Positions 54,573-64,000 of a stretch of 64,000 bases of DNA are shown piece by piece. Location of the stretch: assembly GCF_008629675.1 (NCBI RefSeq), contig NZ_VWOX01000006.1, forward strand, positions 310,001-374,000, written 5' to 3'. This stretch comes from Roseiconus nitratireducens. Lineage in GTDB: Bacteria > Planctomycetota > Planctomycetia > Pirellulales > Pirellulaceae. The notes beneath the pieces are model-generated. The model was not told the DNA's origin. It did no database searches and was given only the letters and a program-made list of their open reading frames with translations. How positions within the stretch are numbered: position 1 is the first letter of the stretch; each line of letters starts with the position of its first letter. Both the position numbers and the translations under genes were made by a program.

Positions 54573-55178
54573 TTATCGCAGGTTGTCGCGATCAACCACC
54601 GGGTCGGCCGAACCGGTCGACAGCAGCACCAGTTGCCCCTGCTGTGGACGGTTGGCATTCATGCTGACGCGGTTGAACGGAATGTAGTAACAGGCATACG
54701 CGCCGGTGCTGGCATTCAGCACGTACACGACCGAGGCCGCGATAGGGTTGTTGTTGCTGCTGGGCATGTCAACCAACCCGGTGGTCATCATGTACTGCGA
54801 TCCCTTGCCGGTCCCCAATGCGTCTTGGACGTTGACCGTAAACTGACCGAGAAACTTTCCCAACCGCGGGTACATCACCGAACACTGCAGCAGGCCCGAG
54901 TTGTGATCGAGCACGAACAGGCCTTCCGCACGGTCGCTGACCAGGCCGGTCGCCATGGAGAACTTTTCACTGGTGACCGCCGCGGTGGCATCCAGTTTTG
55001 GAAAAGTGACACCCGCCGGTTTGGCCTGGGCGTCCGCAGCCGCCTGCCGCAACGCCCGGGATTGGCCGGCGAAATAGGCGGCGGTGAAACACGAGATCAG
55101 AGTGACGGCGACGCAGACGGCCACCAAGAGTCGCGCGTGCTGGTTTCGGGTCGCGACGGGGATTTGCTGTTCAGCCAT
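54573..55178 (-). CDS. Membrane-anchored protein, unknown function
   Basis: About 201-aa protein from ATG 55178. One N-terminal transmembrane helix (LLVAVCVAVTLISCFTAAYFAG) anchors a globular domain with hydrophobic strands (SMATGLVSDRAEGLFVLDHNSG, then VVYVLNASTGAYACYYIPF), which may form a small beta-propeller-like or beta-sandwich fold. No known family is recognised. It is 15 bp upstream of the helicase gene on the same strand and may be co-transcribed with it. An in-frame ATG 7 codons earlier is possible. Confidence 0.68.
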   Translation of the reverse strand: MAEQQIPVATRNQHARLLVAVCVAVTLISCFTAAYFAGQSRALRQAAADAQAKPAGVTFPKLDATAAVTSEKFSMATGLVSDRAEGLFVLDHNSGLLQCSVMYPRLGKFLGQFTVNVQDALGTGKGSQYMMTTGLVDMPSSNNNPIAASVVYVLNASTGAYACYYIPFNRVSMNANRPQQGQLVLLSTGSADPVVDRDNLR

Positions 55179-55721
55179 CAAGATTGCTCCGTGCATCAAG
55201 CGAGAAAAGGAAAGCCGCGGGCGGTCGGGAAGTCACACAAATTGCCCCGCCGCAAGCGATTCGTCAATGCGCTCTAATTTAAGCGCTGCGAGAGACGCCG
55301 TCCGGTTTGGCCGCCGGATTTTTCTGGTCGGGCCAGTTTCTGGTCGGGCGACATTCTGGTCCGGTGGATTGTCAGGTCCGGAGAAATGATTTGGGTCCAG
55401 CAGCGCCCCGTCCCCTGCGATCCGGTCGCCCGCCATTCCGGTGGCCCGCCGATCCGGCGAATCGACTTCGGCCGAGATTCGCGAGGCCGGGCGATCTGGC
55501 GGCGGCGACGCCGGCGGAAAGCCTTCCCGCGACCGCGGCAACGGACGGCGGGGAATTGTGGGCGAGCGGCCGTCTCTTTAGGATTGCGGCTGCATTGCAC
55601 GCTTCTCGCATCACACGTTGATGCTCGTCCGGCGTTGCCGATGCAACCGTTTGGTTTCCCCGGCAAAACCGTTCCCCACAAGAATCTTCTCCCTTTCGAT
55701 CTCCGAGGTCTACACAACATT
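55179..55721. repeat. 543-bp gene-free stretch with imperfect 16-bp tandem repeats
   Basis: Three consecutive 16-bp units beginning TTCTGGTC at 55322, 55338 and 55354, with a fourth decayed unit at 55370. The remainder contains no gene and must include divergent promoters for the genes on either side. Confidence 0.65.
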
Positions 55722-56918
55722 ATGGGCATCAACGCACCCCTGAATCGAAAGCTCCGCATGGCACTGGTCGGCGGTGGCCAGGGTTCGTTCATCGGACGCG
55801 TGCACTCGATCGCCGCTTGCTTGGACAATCGCGCGGTATTGACCGCCGGAGCCCTGTCCAGCAATCCGGAGCGGGCGAAAAGCTCCGCCCCGGACTACGG
55901 CATCGAAGACGCACGTGCCTACACCAGCTATCAGGAATTGTTGGAGTCGGAGGCCAAGTTGCCGGAAGACGAGCGGATCGACTTCCTCAGCATCGCCACG
56001 CCGAACCACGTTCACTTTGAAGTCGCCGATGCGGCCGTCAAAGCCGGCTTCAACGTGGTCTGCGACAAACCGATGACGTATGACTTGGCGCAGGCCGAAA
56101 AGTTGATGCAGACGGTCCGCGACAGCGACGTCGTCTTTGCCCTGTCACACAACTACACGGGATATCCGCTGGTCCGCCAGGCTCGCGAAATGATCCTGGG
56201 CGGCGACCTCGGCGAAATCAATGCGATTCGAGCTCAATACATCCAGGGTTGGCTGCGCACTTCGCTGGAAGCCGAGGAGCAAAAGCAGGCATCCTGGCGG
56301 ACCGATCCCAGCAAGAGCGGTGCCGCGGGGGCCTTCGGCGATATCGCGACGCACGCCTACAACCTGGGTCGGTTCATGACCGGGCTGCTGCCCGATCAGG
56401 TCAGTTGCCACCTGAAAACGTTTGTCGAAGGACGCCGTCTGGACGATTACGGAACCGCCGTCGTGCGTTACGACAACGGCGGTCTGGGCACGGTGACGGC
56501 CTCGCAAATCAGTCACGGCCGCGAAAACGATTTGGAGATCGAGATCGATGGCACCAAGGGATCGCTGAAATGGCGTCAGGAAAACCCCAACGAATTGATC
56601 TATCGCCAGAACGGCAAGGCGCACCAGATCTACACCCGGGATCCCAACGCCCCGTTCATGACCCCGCTGGGGGCCGCCGCGTGCCGGATTCCCGCCGGCC
56701 ACCCCGAGGCGTTTTTCGAAGCGTTCGCAAACCTGTACGGTTCGGCCTTTGACGACATGGCCAAGCGTGCCAGTGGCGAAAGTTTTGAACGCCGCGACAC
56801 GGTGTACACCAATGTGTTTGACGGCGTCGAAGGCATGTACTTCATCCAACAGTGCGTCGCCAGCAGCCAGGACAACGCCGCTTGGCTGCCCCTGAAACAC
56901 GATGCGGCGCGGCGTTGA
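55722..56918 (+). CDS. Gfo/Idh/MocA-family oxidoreductase, cytoplasmic
   Basis: 398-aa NAD(P)-dependent oxidoreductase acting on a sugar or sugar-like polyol. The Rossmann motif is [14 protein letters not shown], and the usual EKP appears as DKP in [28 protein letters not shown] supplies the catalytic-region His. The C-terminal domain follows from about residue 170. It has no export signal, unlike the Tat-exported relative at 31776. ATG 55722 is chosen; the frame is open further upstream to 55386 but that segment is Arg-rich and not family-like. The next gene, ispD, starts 73 bp downstream. Confidence 0.88.
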   Translation: MGINAPLNRKLRMALVGGGQGSFIGRVHSIAACLDNRAVLTAGALSSNPERAKSSAPDYGIEDARAYTSYQELLESEAKLPEDERIDFLSIATPNHVHFEVADAAVKAGFNVVCDKPMTYDLAQAEKLMQTVRDSDVVFALSHNYTGYPLVRQAREMILGGDLGEINAIRAQYIQGWLRTSLEAEEQKQASWRTDPSKSGAAGAFGDIATHAYNLGRFMTGLLPDQVSCHLKTFVEGRRLDDYGTAVVRYDNGGLGTVTASQISHGRENDLEIEIDGTKGSLKWRQENPNELIYRQNGKAHQIYTRDPNAPFMTPLGAAACRIPAGHPEAFFEAFANLYGSAFDDMAKRASGESFERRDTVYTNVFDGVEGMYFIQQCVASSQDNAAWLPLKHDAARR

Positions 56919-56990
56919 TCGCACCCGTCCTGGGTTACCTGACGGTCCCGGGGAAACCGCCCGACCCCCGGGACACTTGCCGGTGAACGC

Positions 56991-57725
56991 ATGAAGGCTT
57001 CCTCAAACGACGTCGCCGTGATCTTGCCGGCTGCGGGCAGTGGACAGCGTTTCGGTGGCGTCCAGAACAAATTGTTCGCGACGCTGGAACACGTCCCGCT
57101 GTGGCTGTTTAGCGTTAGAAGGCTGCGATTGCATCAGCGCGTGGGGCGGATCCTGATGCCGATTTCGGCGTCGGACCGGCCCCGTTTTGAGACCGAGTTC
57201 GCCCAGGCGGTCGCCGAGTCCGAAGTGGAACTGGTCGCTGGCGGAAAAGAGCGAACCGACAGCGTGCGATCGGGTCTGGAAGCCCTGGGGGACGACGACT
57301 CCGTCGCGCTCGTTGCAATCCACGATGCCGCGCGACCACTTGTGCGTCACGATCACCTGGACGCAGTGTTTGCAAAAGCGGATCAGTGTGGTGCCGCCAT
57401 CCTGGCGACCCCGGTGACGTCGACGGTCAAACAGTCTTTCGATGACGGCCATTCGTGTCACACTTTGGATCGAAAGACGCTGTGGTTGGCACAGACCCCG
57501 CAAGTTTTTCGCGTCGATCTGCTTCGCCAGGCATACGCCAAACATCGGGGACGCCCGGCTACCGATGACGCCGAATTGGTGCAGCGCATCGGAATCGACG
57601 TGGCCCTGGTTCCCGGATCCCCGGAAAACCTGAAAATCACTTACCCTCACGACCTGACCATCGCGCAAGCGATCTTGAACATCCAGTCCCAACACGAACA
57701 TGCCCGAACAAGACCTGATCGCTGA
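56991..57725 (+). CDS. ispD: 2-C-methyl-D-erythritol 4-phosphate cytidylyltransferase
   Basis: 244-aa MEP-pathway enzyme that activates methylerythritol phosphate with CTP for isoprenoid synthesis. The nucleotide-binding loop ILPAAGSGQRFGG (about residues 10-22) is followed by a Lys (QNKLF) as in the family, although the usual 'PKQ' segment is altered. Other motifs are VAIHDAARPLV, TVKQS, LAQTPQVFR and DDAELVQRIGIDVALVPGSPEN-type C-terminal segment, then KITYPHDL. The 3' end overlaps the tyrS start by 26 bp, indicating translational coupling. Confidence 0.93.
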   Translation: MKASSNDVAVILPAAGSGQRFGGVQNKLFATLEHVPLWLFSVRRLRLHQRVGRILMPISASDRPRFETEFAQAVAESEVELVAGGKERTDSVRSGLEALGDDDSVALVAIHDAARPLVRHDHLDAVFAKADQCGAAILATPVTSTVKQSFDDGHSCHTLDRKTLWLAQTPQVFRVDLLRQAYAKHRGRPATDDAELVQRIGIDVALVPGSPENLKITYPHDLTIAQAILNIQSQHEHARTRPDR

Positions 57726-58989
57726 ACTGCGTTGGCGAGGCCTGATCCACCAGGTGACCGATGAACCGGCCCTGGCCAAACAACTGGCCTCCGGACCGCA
57801 AACCGTGTACATCGGGTTCGATCCGACCGCGACCTCGCTGCACGTCGGTTCGATGATGCAGTTGATGATGTTGCGTCGTTTCCAACAATTCGGGCACCGG
57901 CCGATCGCGTTGGTCGGTGGCGCGACCGGGATGATTGGCGATCCCAGCGGGAAGAGCGAAGAACGCAACCTGCTGACGGCCGAGCAACTGCAGGAGAACA
58001 TTGCCGGCGTTCGGGAACAGATCAGCCGGTTCCTGTCGTTCGACGGCGACAACGCGGCGATCCTGCTGAACAATTTTGACTGGATGAAGGATTTCAGCTA
58101 CTTGGACTTCCTTCGCGATGTCGGCAAGAACTTTCCCGTCGGAGCGATGATGGGCAAGGAATCGGTGCGGGCCAGGTTGGGCAGCGAAGCCGGTTTGAGC
58201 TACACCGAGTTCAGCTACATGCTTCTGCAGGCCTACGACTTTGTCCACTTGTGCAAAGAATACGACTGCCAAATCCAAGCCGGAGGCAGTGACCAGTGGG
58301 GCAACGTCACCGCCGGGATCGACTTGACCCGACGGATGCTCGGAAGACAGGTGTTCGGCATCACGGCGCCGCTGCTGACGACCAGCGACGGCCGCAAAAT
58401 GGGCAAGACCGAATCGGGCGCCGTCTGGCTGGACCGCGATCGAACCAGCCCCTACGCGTTTTACCAGTACTGGATCAACGTCAACGATGAAGACGTGATG
58501 CGCTGCATCGCTTACCTGACGGAGATTCCGCGTGATGAATACGATTCGCTCGCTGAATCGACGCAGTCGGATCCCGGGCGACGGGTGGCGCAAAAACGCC
58601 TGGCCGAGTGGATGACGCAATTCGTCCACGGCGACGAAGGCCTGAACGCAGCTCTCTCAGCCAGCAAGATCTTGTTCGGTGGCGAGATCGAGCGGATGGA
58701 CGACCAGGCGCTCGTGGAGATCTTCGCCGACGTCCCCAGCCAGGAATTATCCCGTGACTTGCTTTCCGGGGAAGGATTCTGGATCGTCGAAGCGTTCCAA
58801 CAAGCGGGGCTGGCCAAGAGCGGCGGTGAGGCACGCCGCGCGATCAAAGACGGCGGGGCGTACGTCAACAACCAACGCGTCAGCGACATGGATCAACGAC
58901 TGACCGAGTCGGACCTGGCGAGCGAATCGGTGATGGTTCTTCGCAAAGGCAAACGCAACTACGCGCTGCTGCGGTTCACCGGCCGTTGA
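57700..58989 (+). CDS. tyrS: Tyrosyl-tRNA synthetase
   Basis: Charges tRNA-Tyr with tyrosine. The 429-aa class I enzyme has YIGFDPTATSLHVGS with the HIGH-type motif (HVGS), the substrate pocket segment GGATGMIGDPSGKSEER, GSDQWGNVTAG, and the KMSKS-type loop KMGKTESGAVWLD. The C-terminal S4 RNA-binding domain (about residues 360-425: GEARRAIKDGGAYVNNQRV) is complete. Length equals that of bacterial TyrS. It overlaps ispD by 26 bp, and the pair is probably co-transcribed. Confidence 0.97.
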   Translation: MPEQDLIAELRWRGLIHQVTDEPALAKQLASGPQTVYIGFDPTATSLHVGSMMQLMMLRRFQQFGHRPIALVGGATGMIGDPSGKSEERNLLTAEQLQENIAGVREQISRFLSFDGDNAAILLNNFDWMKDFSYLDFLRDVGKNFPVGAMMGKESVRARLGSEAGLSYTEFSYMLLQAYDFVHLCKEYDCQIQAGGSDQWGNVTAGIDLTRRMLGRQVFGITAPLLTTSDGRKMGKTESGAVWLDRDRTSPYAFYQYWINVNDEDVMRCIAYLTEIPRDEYDSLAESTQSDPGRRVAQKRLAEWMTQFVHGDEGLNAALSASKILFGGEIERMDDQALVEIFADVPSQELSRDLLSGEGFWIVEAFQQAGLAKSGGEARRAIKDGGAYVNNQRVSDMDQRLTESDLASESVMVLRKGKRNYALLRFTGR

Positions 58990-59055
58990 AGATGTGATCA
59001 GAGACCGCAACCGGTCACGTGACGTTTGTACCGCCTGACCCGCCCAGTTTCACCT

Positions 59056-59079
59056 CGCCACCGTCAGCGGACGGTGGCG
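59056..59079. repeat. Hairpin CGCCACCGTC/GACGGTGGCG between convergent genes
   Basis: 10-bp perfect arms around AGCG, 67 bp after the tyrS stop. No T-run follows, so it may be a bidirectional RNA 3'-end structure or a dispersed palindrome. Confidence 0.6.
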
Positions 59080-59122
59080 ATTAAATCGTCGCCAGGCAGC
59101 ACGTGTGCCTGCCGCAGCCCAC

Positions 59123-60280
59123 CTAGCTTCGCGAAGGCCGGTAGGGTGCCAGGACGCGTTTTTGCTTGGCCGGCGGAGGGCTGAGCGGCGCTTCATAGCC
59201 GACCGGCCGCAACGGTTCGACGTTGGTTGCCGGACGCAGTCCGCTCCCGATCACATCGCCGGATTGCTGTGGCCCCAAGTTGCCGGTCGGATTGGTCAGC
59301 CGAGGACGAAGGGGCCGGGCATCGCGGTGAGTGATCGGCCGGGGTAAAGCGGAGCTTCGACGCAGTCCGGTCGGACGGATCGAACCGTACGGGCGTCCAA
59401 CGCTCGCTTCGTCATCGCTGAACGGATCGTCCAGCGAATCAAAGATCGATTCGTCTCTCTGCGGTTGATCTGGCTTGGCTTGATTGGGCTTGGATTGATC
59501 GGGCTTCGTCGGCGCGGGTGCTGGTTCCGGAACCGTCCGCTGAGGCTCGGGCAGATTCCGCTGCGATGGTTGACCGCCACCGGATTGCGGCGCCGGGCGC
59601 AACCGTTCGGGCTGGCGGTTACCGCCGGTGCTGTTTGGCACGACCCGCGGAGCGCTTTCCAACGGCGGCACGGACGGCAAACGTGGCTGGACGACCTGCG
59701 GATGGTGCTGGACGCCGGGCATCGGAACGGGGGTCGGATGAATGATTGCTCCCGGAGGGTAAGGCGCGCCATCCTCCATCGGCGTCATCCACGATCCGCC
59801 GGCACATGCGTCGCATCCGTCGTCGCAATTGGATTGCCCGCACCCCGCGGTTCGACAACGGTTCAAACCCAGCACATGTTCGATCCCACCGGCCAACGCG
59901 TCCAACGTTTGATAGACCGGTCCGTCTTTGAACCCCCGCGTCCCACAGCTGCAAGTGTGGCCGCAACCGCAGTCCGGTTCGGCGGCATCACATTCACCGC
60001 AATCGCATCCGGCGGCGCCGCAGGTCGGTTCGTAGGTGTCACAGGCAGTGCCCGCGAAGGCCGACCTGGACAGCATTGCGGACGAAAGCACCAGCGTTCC
60101 GCTCAGCACCGCGGCGGTCAAACTTCCAGCGGTGGCAAATCGTGCCGCCGAAAAGCCTGCCGCGGCGATTCGGTGTGCGATCGAACCCTTTGCGGTCAAG
60201 CTTGGCCTGACCACACAGCGGGCGGCAGCGTCCGCCGCCGAGGCGTTGCGTTCGGGAGCGGTCCTTGTCATGCGTTTCAT
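59123..60280 (-). CDS. Exported Cys-rich, Pro-rich protein, unknown function
   Basis: 385-aa protein from ATG 60280. A long basic leader (about 50 residues) precedes a hydrophobic signal segment (GSLTAAVLSGTLVLSSAML, ending SRSAFAGT). Right after it are two Cys clusters (YEPTCGAAGCDCGECDA, then CGCGHTCSCG, and CGQSNCDDGCDACAGG). The rest is Pro/Gln/Arg-rich with repeated 'KPDQ/KPNQ' units (about residues 255-280) and an acidic SIFDSLDDPFSDDE patch. The Cys clusters could bind metal or form disulfides; no family is recognised. An alternative ATG at 60271 lies three codons in. Confidence 0.68.
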   Translation of the reverse strand: MKRMTRTAPERNASAADAAARCVVRPSLTAKGSIAHRIAAAGFSAARFATAGSLTAAVLSGTLVLSSAMLSRSAFAGTACDTYEPTCGAAGCDCGECDAAEPDCGCGHTCSCGTRGFKDGPVYQTLDALAGGIEHVLGLNRCRTAGCGQSNCDDGCDACAGGSWMTPMEDGAPYPPGAIIHPTPVPMPGVQHHPQVVQPRLPSVPPLESAPRVVPNSTGGNRQPERLRPAPQSGGGQPSQRNLPEPQRTVPEPAPAPTKPDQSKPNQAKPDQPQRDESIFDSLDDPFSDDEASVGRPYGSIRPTGLRRSSALPRPITHRDARPLRPRLTNPTGNLGPQQSGDVIGSGLRPATNVEPLRPVGYEAPLSPPPAKQKRVLAPYRPSRS

Positions 60281-60543
60281 CCGGAAACCTCTTGAAATAA
60301 TCCTTGCCCGGAAGAATCTATCGACGCGAAAGAATCGGGATGACCACGAGAATCGGAAGTTCCGGAAAAGAATCCGCAGGTTGCCCATTTTCACCCCAGC
60401 GGCCCGCGAGGGCGGCGGAGCGTCGCATCGCGTGACCGACAATTTGGCGGGGGCGATTTTTTTTCCCGCGGACGTTAAACTGCCGCCTCGACGTGCCCGT
60501 GGACACCACGCCCATCCCGCCATTTACGTGAGAGATTGCTGCA

Positions 60544-63249
60544 GTGAGTTTTGACCCGTTCGGCGCCCGCGACCAATTCGATACCGGAAACGGAAAAGCC
60601 ACCATCTATCGGCTCAGCCGACTGCAGGAGGCCGGGCTAGGCGAAATCGACCGCATGCCGTTTTCGATTCGCGTCCTGCTCGAATCGGTGCTGCGGAACT
60701 GCGACGACTTTTCGGTGCGAGAAGAAGACGTCCAAAACCTGGCCGCCTGGAATGCCGCGGCGCCGGAAAAACACGAAGTTCCGTTCAAGCCCTACCGGGT
60801 GGTCCTGCAAGACTTCACCGGCGTGCCGGCCGTTGTCGATCTGGCCGCCATGCGTTCGGCGATGAAACGGATCGGTGGGGACCCGAACAAGATCAATCCG
60901 TTGATCCCCGTCGACCTGGTCATCGACCACAGCGTCCAAGTCGACTTCTTTGGCTCGGATAACGCGCTCGGACGCAACGTCGAAGTCGAATTTGAACGCA
61001 ACCGCGAACGATACGAATTCCTGAAATGGGGACAGCAGGCGTTTGCGAACTTTAGCGTGGTGCCACCCAACGTGGGGATCGTTCACCAGGTGAACTTGGA
61101 GTATCTGGCTCGCGTGGTCGCAATTCGTGACACCGACGATGGTCCGGTTGCGATGCCCGACACGCTGGTCGGAACCGACAGCCACACCACCATGATCAAC
61201 GGCCTGGGCGTCTTGGGTTGGGGAGTCGGCGGGATCGAAGCAGAAGCCAACATGCTCGGTCAGCCGCTGTACATGTTGATGCCCGAGGTGATCGGATTCG
61301 AATTGACCGGCAAGCTGCCGTCCGGTGCAACCGCCACCGACATGGTGCTTCGCGTCGTGGAGATCCTTCGCGAAGAAGGCGTTGTGGGCAAGTTCGTCGA
61401 GTTCTTCGGAACCGGCATGAACACGATGAGCGTTGCCGACCGGGCGACCATCGCCAACATGGCCCCAGAGTATGGAGCCACGATGGGCTTCTTCCCGGTC
61501 GACGATGTCACCCTGGAATACCTCCGGCAAACCGGCCGCGGCAACGAAACGGTGCAATTGGTCGAGCGCTACTGCAAGGAGCAGGGGCTGTTCCGAGTCG
61601 ACGATGGACCGACCCTGAACTACACCAAGACGCTTTCCTTGGACCTGGGCACGGTCGAACCGAGCTTGGCAGGCCCCAAGCGACCGCAGGATCGGATTTC
61701 CCTGTCCGCCATGAAAAAGTCGTTCCGGGACTCGCTGACCGCCCCGATCGGAAAGACCGGCTTCGGGTTGCAAAGCGACGACCTGAAACGGACCGGAACG
61801 GTAGAGAACAACGGCCACAGCAGCCAGATCACTCACGGGGCCGTCGTGATCGCGGCCATCACCTCGTGCACCAACACCAGCAACCCCACGGTGATGCTGG
61901 GCGCGGGTCTGCTGGCCAAGAAAGCGGCCGACCGCGGATTGAAAGTTGCCCCGCACGTCAAAACCAGCCTGGCTCCCGGATCGCGCGTCGTCAGTGAGTA
62001 CCTGGACAAGGCGGGACTGACCGAATCGCTGAAGAAGCTCGGTTTCCATACGGTCGGCTACGGGTGCACCACCTGCATCGGCAACAGCGGCCCGTTGCCG
62101 CCGCCGGTCGCCAAAGCGATTCAGTCCGGAGATCTGGTGGCATCGGCCGTGCTCAGCGGCAACCGAAACTTTGAAGGCCGCGTCAATCCCCTGACCAAAG
62201 CCAACTACCTGGCCAGCCCACCGCTGGTGGTCGCCTATGCCTTGGCCGGAACGACGGACATCGACCTGGTCAGCGAACCGCTTGGCCAGGATGAAAGCGG
62301 AAACGACGTGTTCTTGAAAGACATCTGGCCGTCGGCCGAAGAAATCGTTGAAACAATGCGGTCGGCCATCGATCCATCGATGTTCACCGAACAGTACGAG
62401 GCCGCCGTTAAAGGCAACGAATTGTGGAACGCGATCGAAGCGGCCCAGGGAGCAATCTACCCCTGGAGTGACGAAAGCACCTACATCCACCACCCGCCAT
62501 TCCTGGATCAGGTCACCGGCCAGGATGTCCCGGACATCCATCCGATCTCGGGTGCGAAGTGTTTGGTCCTGTTGGGAGATTCCGTGACCACCGACCACAT
62601 TTCTCCAGCCGGCGCCATCGCGACCGACGGACCAGCGGGAAGCTTTCTGCAAGAGAGCGGCGTGCCGGTGCGAGAATTCAACAGCTTTGGATCGCGCCGA
62701 GGGAACGATTTGGTGATGGTGCGGGGCACCTTCGCCAACATCCGAATTCGCAACCAGTTGGCCCCGGGCACCGAAGGCGGCGTGACACGCTACTTGCCCA
62801 CCGGTGAAGTGACCAGCATTTACGACGCTTCGATGCGCTACCAGGCCGAGGGCACGCCTTTGGTGGTTCTGGCGGGGACCGAGTATGGTACCGGCAGCAG
62901 CCGCGACTGGGCCGCCAAAGGCACGATGTTGCTGGGCGTCAAAGCAGTGATCGCTGCCAGCTACGAACGCATTCACCGCAGCAATCTGGTGGGAATGGGT
63001 GTCCTGCCGCTGGAATTTGCCGGAGGAGAAACGTGGCAGTCGCTTGGGCTGACCGGTGAAGAGACCTTTGATATCCCGGATCTGTCCGACGACATGCAGC
63101 CACGCAGCACGATCACCGTCAAAGCCACGGCCGACGACGGGAAGGTCACCGAATTCGATTGCATTGTTCGCATCGACACCCCGGTCGAACTGCAGTACTA
63201 CCGCAACGGCGGCATCCTTCCCACCGTGCTCCGCAACCTTGCCCAATAG
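60544..63249 (+). CDS. acnA: Aconitate hydratase A
   Basis: TCA-cycle enzyme converting citrate to isocitrate. The 901-aa protein has the AcnA/IRP1 arrangement: [22 protein letters not shown], [4Fe-4S] ligand Cys in [12 protein letters not shown] and the pair in [15 protein letters not shown], then the swivel domain with [15 protein letters not shown] and the [10 protein letters not shown] substrate loop. The start is GTG 60544. Length is normal for AcnA. A second, shorter aconitase is encoded at 42966. The downstream TPR gene starts 41 bp after the stop and may be co-transcribed. Confidence 0.97.
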   Translation: MSFDPFGARDQFDTGNGKATIYRLSRLQEAGLGEIDRMPFSIRVLLESVLRNCDDFSVREEDVQNLAAWNAAAPEKHEVPFKPYRVVLQDFTGVPAVVDLAAMRSAMKRIGGDPNKINPLIPVDLVIDHSVQVDFFGSDNALGRNVEVEFERNRERYEFLKWGQQAFANFSVVPPNVGIVHQVNLEYLARVVAIRDTDDGPVAMPDTLVGTDSHTTMINGLGVLGWGVGGIEAEANMLGQPLYMLMPEVIGFELTGKLPSGATATDMVLRVVEILREEGVVGKFVEFFGTGMNTMSVADRATIANMAPEYGATMGFFPVDDVTLEYLRQTGRGNETVQLVERYCKEQGLFRVDDGPTLNYTKTLSLDLGTVEPSLAGPKRPQDRISLSAMKKSFRDSLTAPIGKTGFGLQSDDLKRTGTVENNGHSSQITHGAVVIAAITSCTNTSNPTVMLGAGLLAKKAADRGLKVAPHVKTSLAPGSRVVSEYLDKAGLTESLKKLGFHTVGYGCTTCIGNSGPLPPPVAKAIQSGDLVASAVLSGNRNFEGRVNPLTKANYLASPPLVVAYALAGTTDIDLVSEPLGQDESGNDVFLKDIWPSAEEIVETMRSAIDPSMFTEQYEAAVKGNELWNAIEAAQGAIYPWSDESTYIHHPPFLDQVTGQDVPDIHPISGAKCLVLLGDSVTTDHISPAGAIATDGPAGSFLQESGVPVREFNSFGSRRGNDLVMVRGTFANIRIRNQLAPGTEGGVTRYLPTGEVTSIYDASMRYQAEGTPLVVLAGTEYGTGSSRDWAAKGTMLLGVKAVIAASYERIHRSNLVGMGVLPLEFAGGETWQSLGLTGEETFDIPDLSDDMQPRSTITVKATADDGKVTEFDCIVRIDTPVELQYYRNGGILPTVLRNLAQ

Positions 63250-63290
63250 TCATCGACGCCCAACAGACATCGACCCGGAATGAAGAACCG

Positions 63291-63626
63291 ATGAGTGATT
63301 TGCACCAACGCTACAACGAAGTCGAAAAACTGATCGACGAGGAAAAGTACCCCGAAGCGATTGAAGGCTTGACCGCGATCGTGGAGGAAGACGACTCGTA
63401 CGTCCTAGCGCATTTGGCTCTGGCCCGCGTGTACACCAAAACGGGCCAACACGCCGAAGCAATCCAACACGGTGAAAAGGCTTGCGAGTTGGAACCGGAC
63501 GATCCGTTCAACTTCACGGCGATGAGCGTCACCTACCAGCGGGCCTGGGCTGGGACTCAGGACCAGCAGTACATCGCCAAAGCCGAAGATGCGATGGCGA
63601 AAGCGCAAATGCTGCAAAGCCGGTGA
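63291..63626 (+). CDS. Small TPR-repeat protein
   Basis: 111-aa soluble protein made of about three tetratricopeptide helices. One TPR unit is clear (YVLAHLALARVYTKTGQHAEAI, about residues 45-66, then ACELEPDDP). TPR proteins mediate protein-protein contacts. It follows acnA by 41 bp on the same strand, and its ATG at 63291 begins MSDLHQRYNEVEK. The partner is unknown. Confidence 0.85.
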   Translation: MSDLHQRYNEVEKLIDEEKYPEAIEGLTAIVEEDDSYVLAHLALARVYTKTGQHAEAIQHGEKACELEPDDPFNFTAMSVTYQRAWAGTQDQQYIAKAEDAMAKAQMLQSR

Positions 63627-63636
63627 TCGGCGTGCC

Positions 63637-63727
63637 TCCAGCCGCGAAGCGGCGACAGCCCCCTGCCGTCGGCGTAAGCCGACGGTAGCGACTGCCCAAA
63701 CATCACAGCCGCGAAGCGGCGACAGCA
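63637..63727. repeat. Dispersed palindromic repeat, one full and one partial copy
   Basis: Full copy at 63637-63700 nearly identical to 1868-1929 (hairpins GCCGCGAAGCGGC and CCGTCGGC-GTAA-GCCGACGG), followed by a partial first hairpin at 63706-63727. It separates the TPR gene from the convergent gene at the right edge. Confidence 0.78.
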
Positions 63728-63748
63728 ACGCCGCGGTCAGACCCTACC

Positions 63749-64000
63749 CTAGCGGACAAAGCCACGATAAGGCATCGCGTCGCGGGCCGATGCCTGGTAG
63801 GTCGCCGGCGTCCCAGCGCCGATCGCCGCCGGCGAAACACGCGACAGGTCGACCGACTGCGACGCGCCCTGGGGCATCACAAACAGATTCGGATCGCCGC
63901 TCAGGATCTGGTTGATGGCATAGGTGCCGACTTCGATCTTCATGTGCAAAGGCGGTCCGCCGACCGGCGAGAGTTGCAGCTCCACGATGTGCGGCAGGGA
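63749..64000 (-). CDS. Partial gene, C-terminus of an unidentified protein
   Basis: The frame is open from the right edge of the window to a stop at 63749, giving at least 83 residues (SLPHIVELQLSPVGGPPLHMK at the visible start, then IEVGTYAINQILSGDP). The N-terminus is outside the window. Composition and lack of low-complexity sequence suggest a real protein, but no family is recognised. Confidence 0.6.
   Translation of the reverse strand, partial: SLPHIVELQLSPVGGPPLHMKIEVGTYAINQILSGDPNLFVMPQGASQSVDLSRVSPAAIGAGTPATYQASARDAMPYRGFVR

Noticed and set aside
59056..59079. Rho-independent terminator of tyrS
   Set aside because: Hairpin is strong but there is no T-run on either side; kept only as a hairpin.
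60637..63246. 869-codon open frame antisense to acnA
   Set aside because: It mirrors acnA across almost its whole length. High G+C third positions produce such frames, and the translation shows no domain, whereas the plus-strand frame is a complete AcnA.

Overview
The window looks like a chromosomal segment of a planctomycete of the family Pirellulaceae (Rhodopirellula / Stieleria / Rubripirellula-like). This is inferred from high G+C coding sequence, two DUF1559 prepilin-like proteins, secreted sulfatases, Tat-exported Gfo/Idh/MocA oxidoreductases, a 'membrane-bound dehydrogenase' beta-propeller protein, an LEPR-like 'ERLESRQLLAAD' surface-protein motif and an orphan dockerin domain. No species can be named from the sequence alone.

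Layout. 1-15.2 kb: yajC, a DegT-type aminotransferase, a MerR-like regulator with a degenerate B12 domain, an unusual RpoD-like sigma factor, a TIGR01777 epimerase with a coupled membrane protein, a two-gene electron-transfer pair (SGNH/beta-propeller dehydrogenase plus a HEAT/azurin-like/cytochrome c fusion), an orphan FliG-like protein, a Ser/Thr kinase with a multi-pass membrane tail and a small lipoprotein. 15.4-20 kb: galM, a zinc alcohol dehydrogenase, a DMT permease, and a REP-associated tyrosine transposase flanked on both sides by REP-type palindromes. 20.1-27.8 kb: a His-rich exported protein next to a DUF1559 protein with a His/Asp loop, a GMC oxidoreductase, uvrB and a Pro-rich exported protein. 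27.9-36.2 kb: tRNA-Leu(CAG) with a terminator, then a minus-strand glycan locus (sulfatase, sialidase, HugZ-like protein, Gfo/Idh/MocA protein, MFS transporter, second sulfatase).

36.3-42.6 kb: a lipoprotein, a dockerin/haem peroxidase, and an apparent iron/haem module (PepSY membrane protein, DUF1559 protein, Fur-box-like palindrome, hemP). 42.9-50.2 kb: a short aconitase-family enzyme, a CYP152-type peroxygenase, pcm with an unclear start, dodecin, Hsp20 and a GT4 glycosyltransferase. 50.3-64 kb: a glycogen-debranching-type glucosidase, UvrD/PcrA helicase, an oxidoreductase, ispD-tyrS, a Cys-rich exported protein, acnA, a TPR protein and a gene cut by the right edge.

Themes. (1) Two loci pair a DUF1559 pseudopilin-like protein with metal or haem genes, which is the best candidate for an undescribed system. 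(2) The secreted sialidase and sulfatase overlap closely enough to be one transcript, suggesting use of sulfated sialoglycans. (3) Several regulators or motor-like proteins keep a recognisable fold but have lost hallmark residues (B12 regulator, FliG-like protein, sigma factor). (4) At least five palindromic repeat families fill the intergenic spaces.
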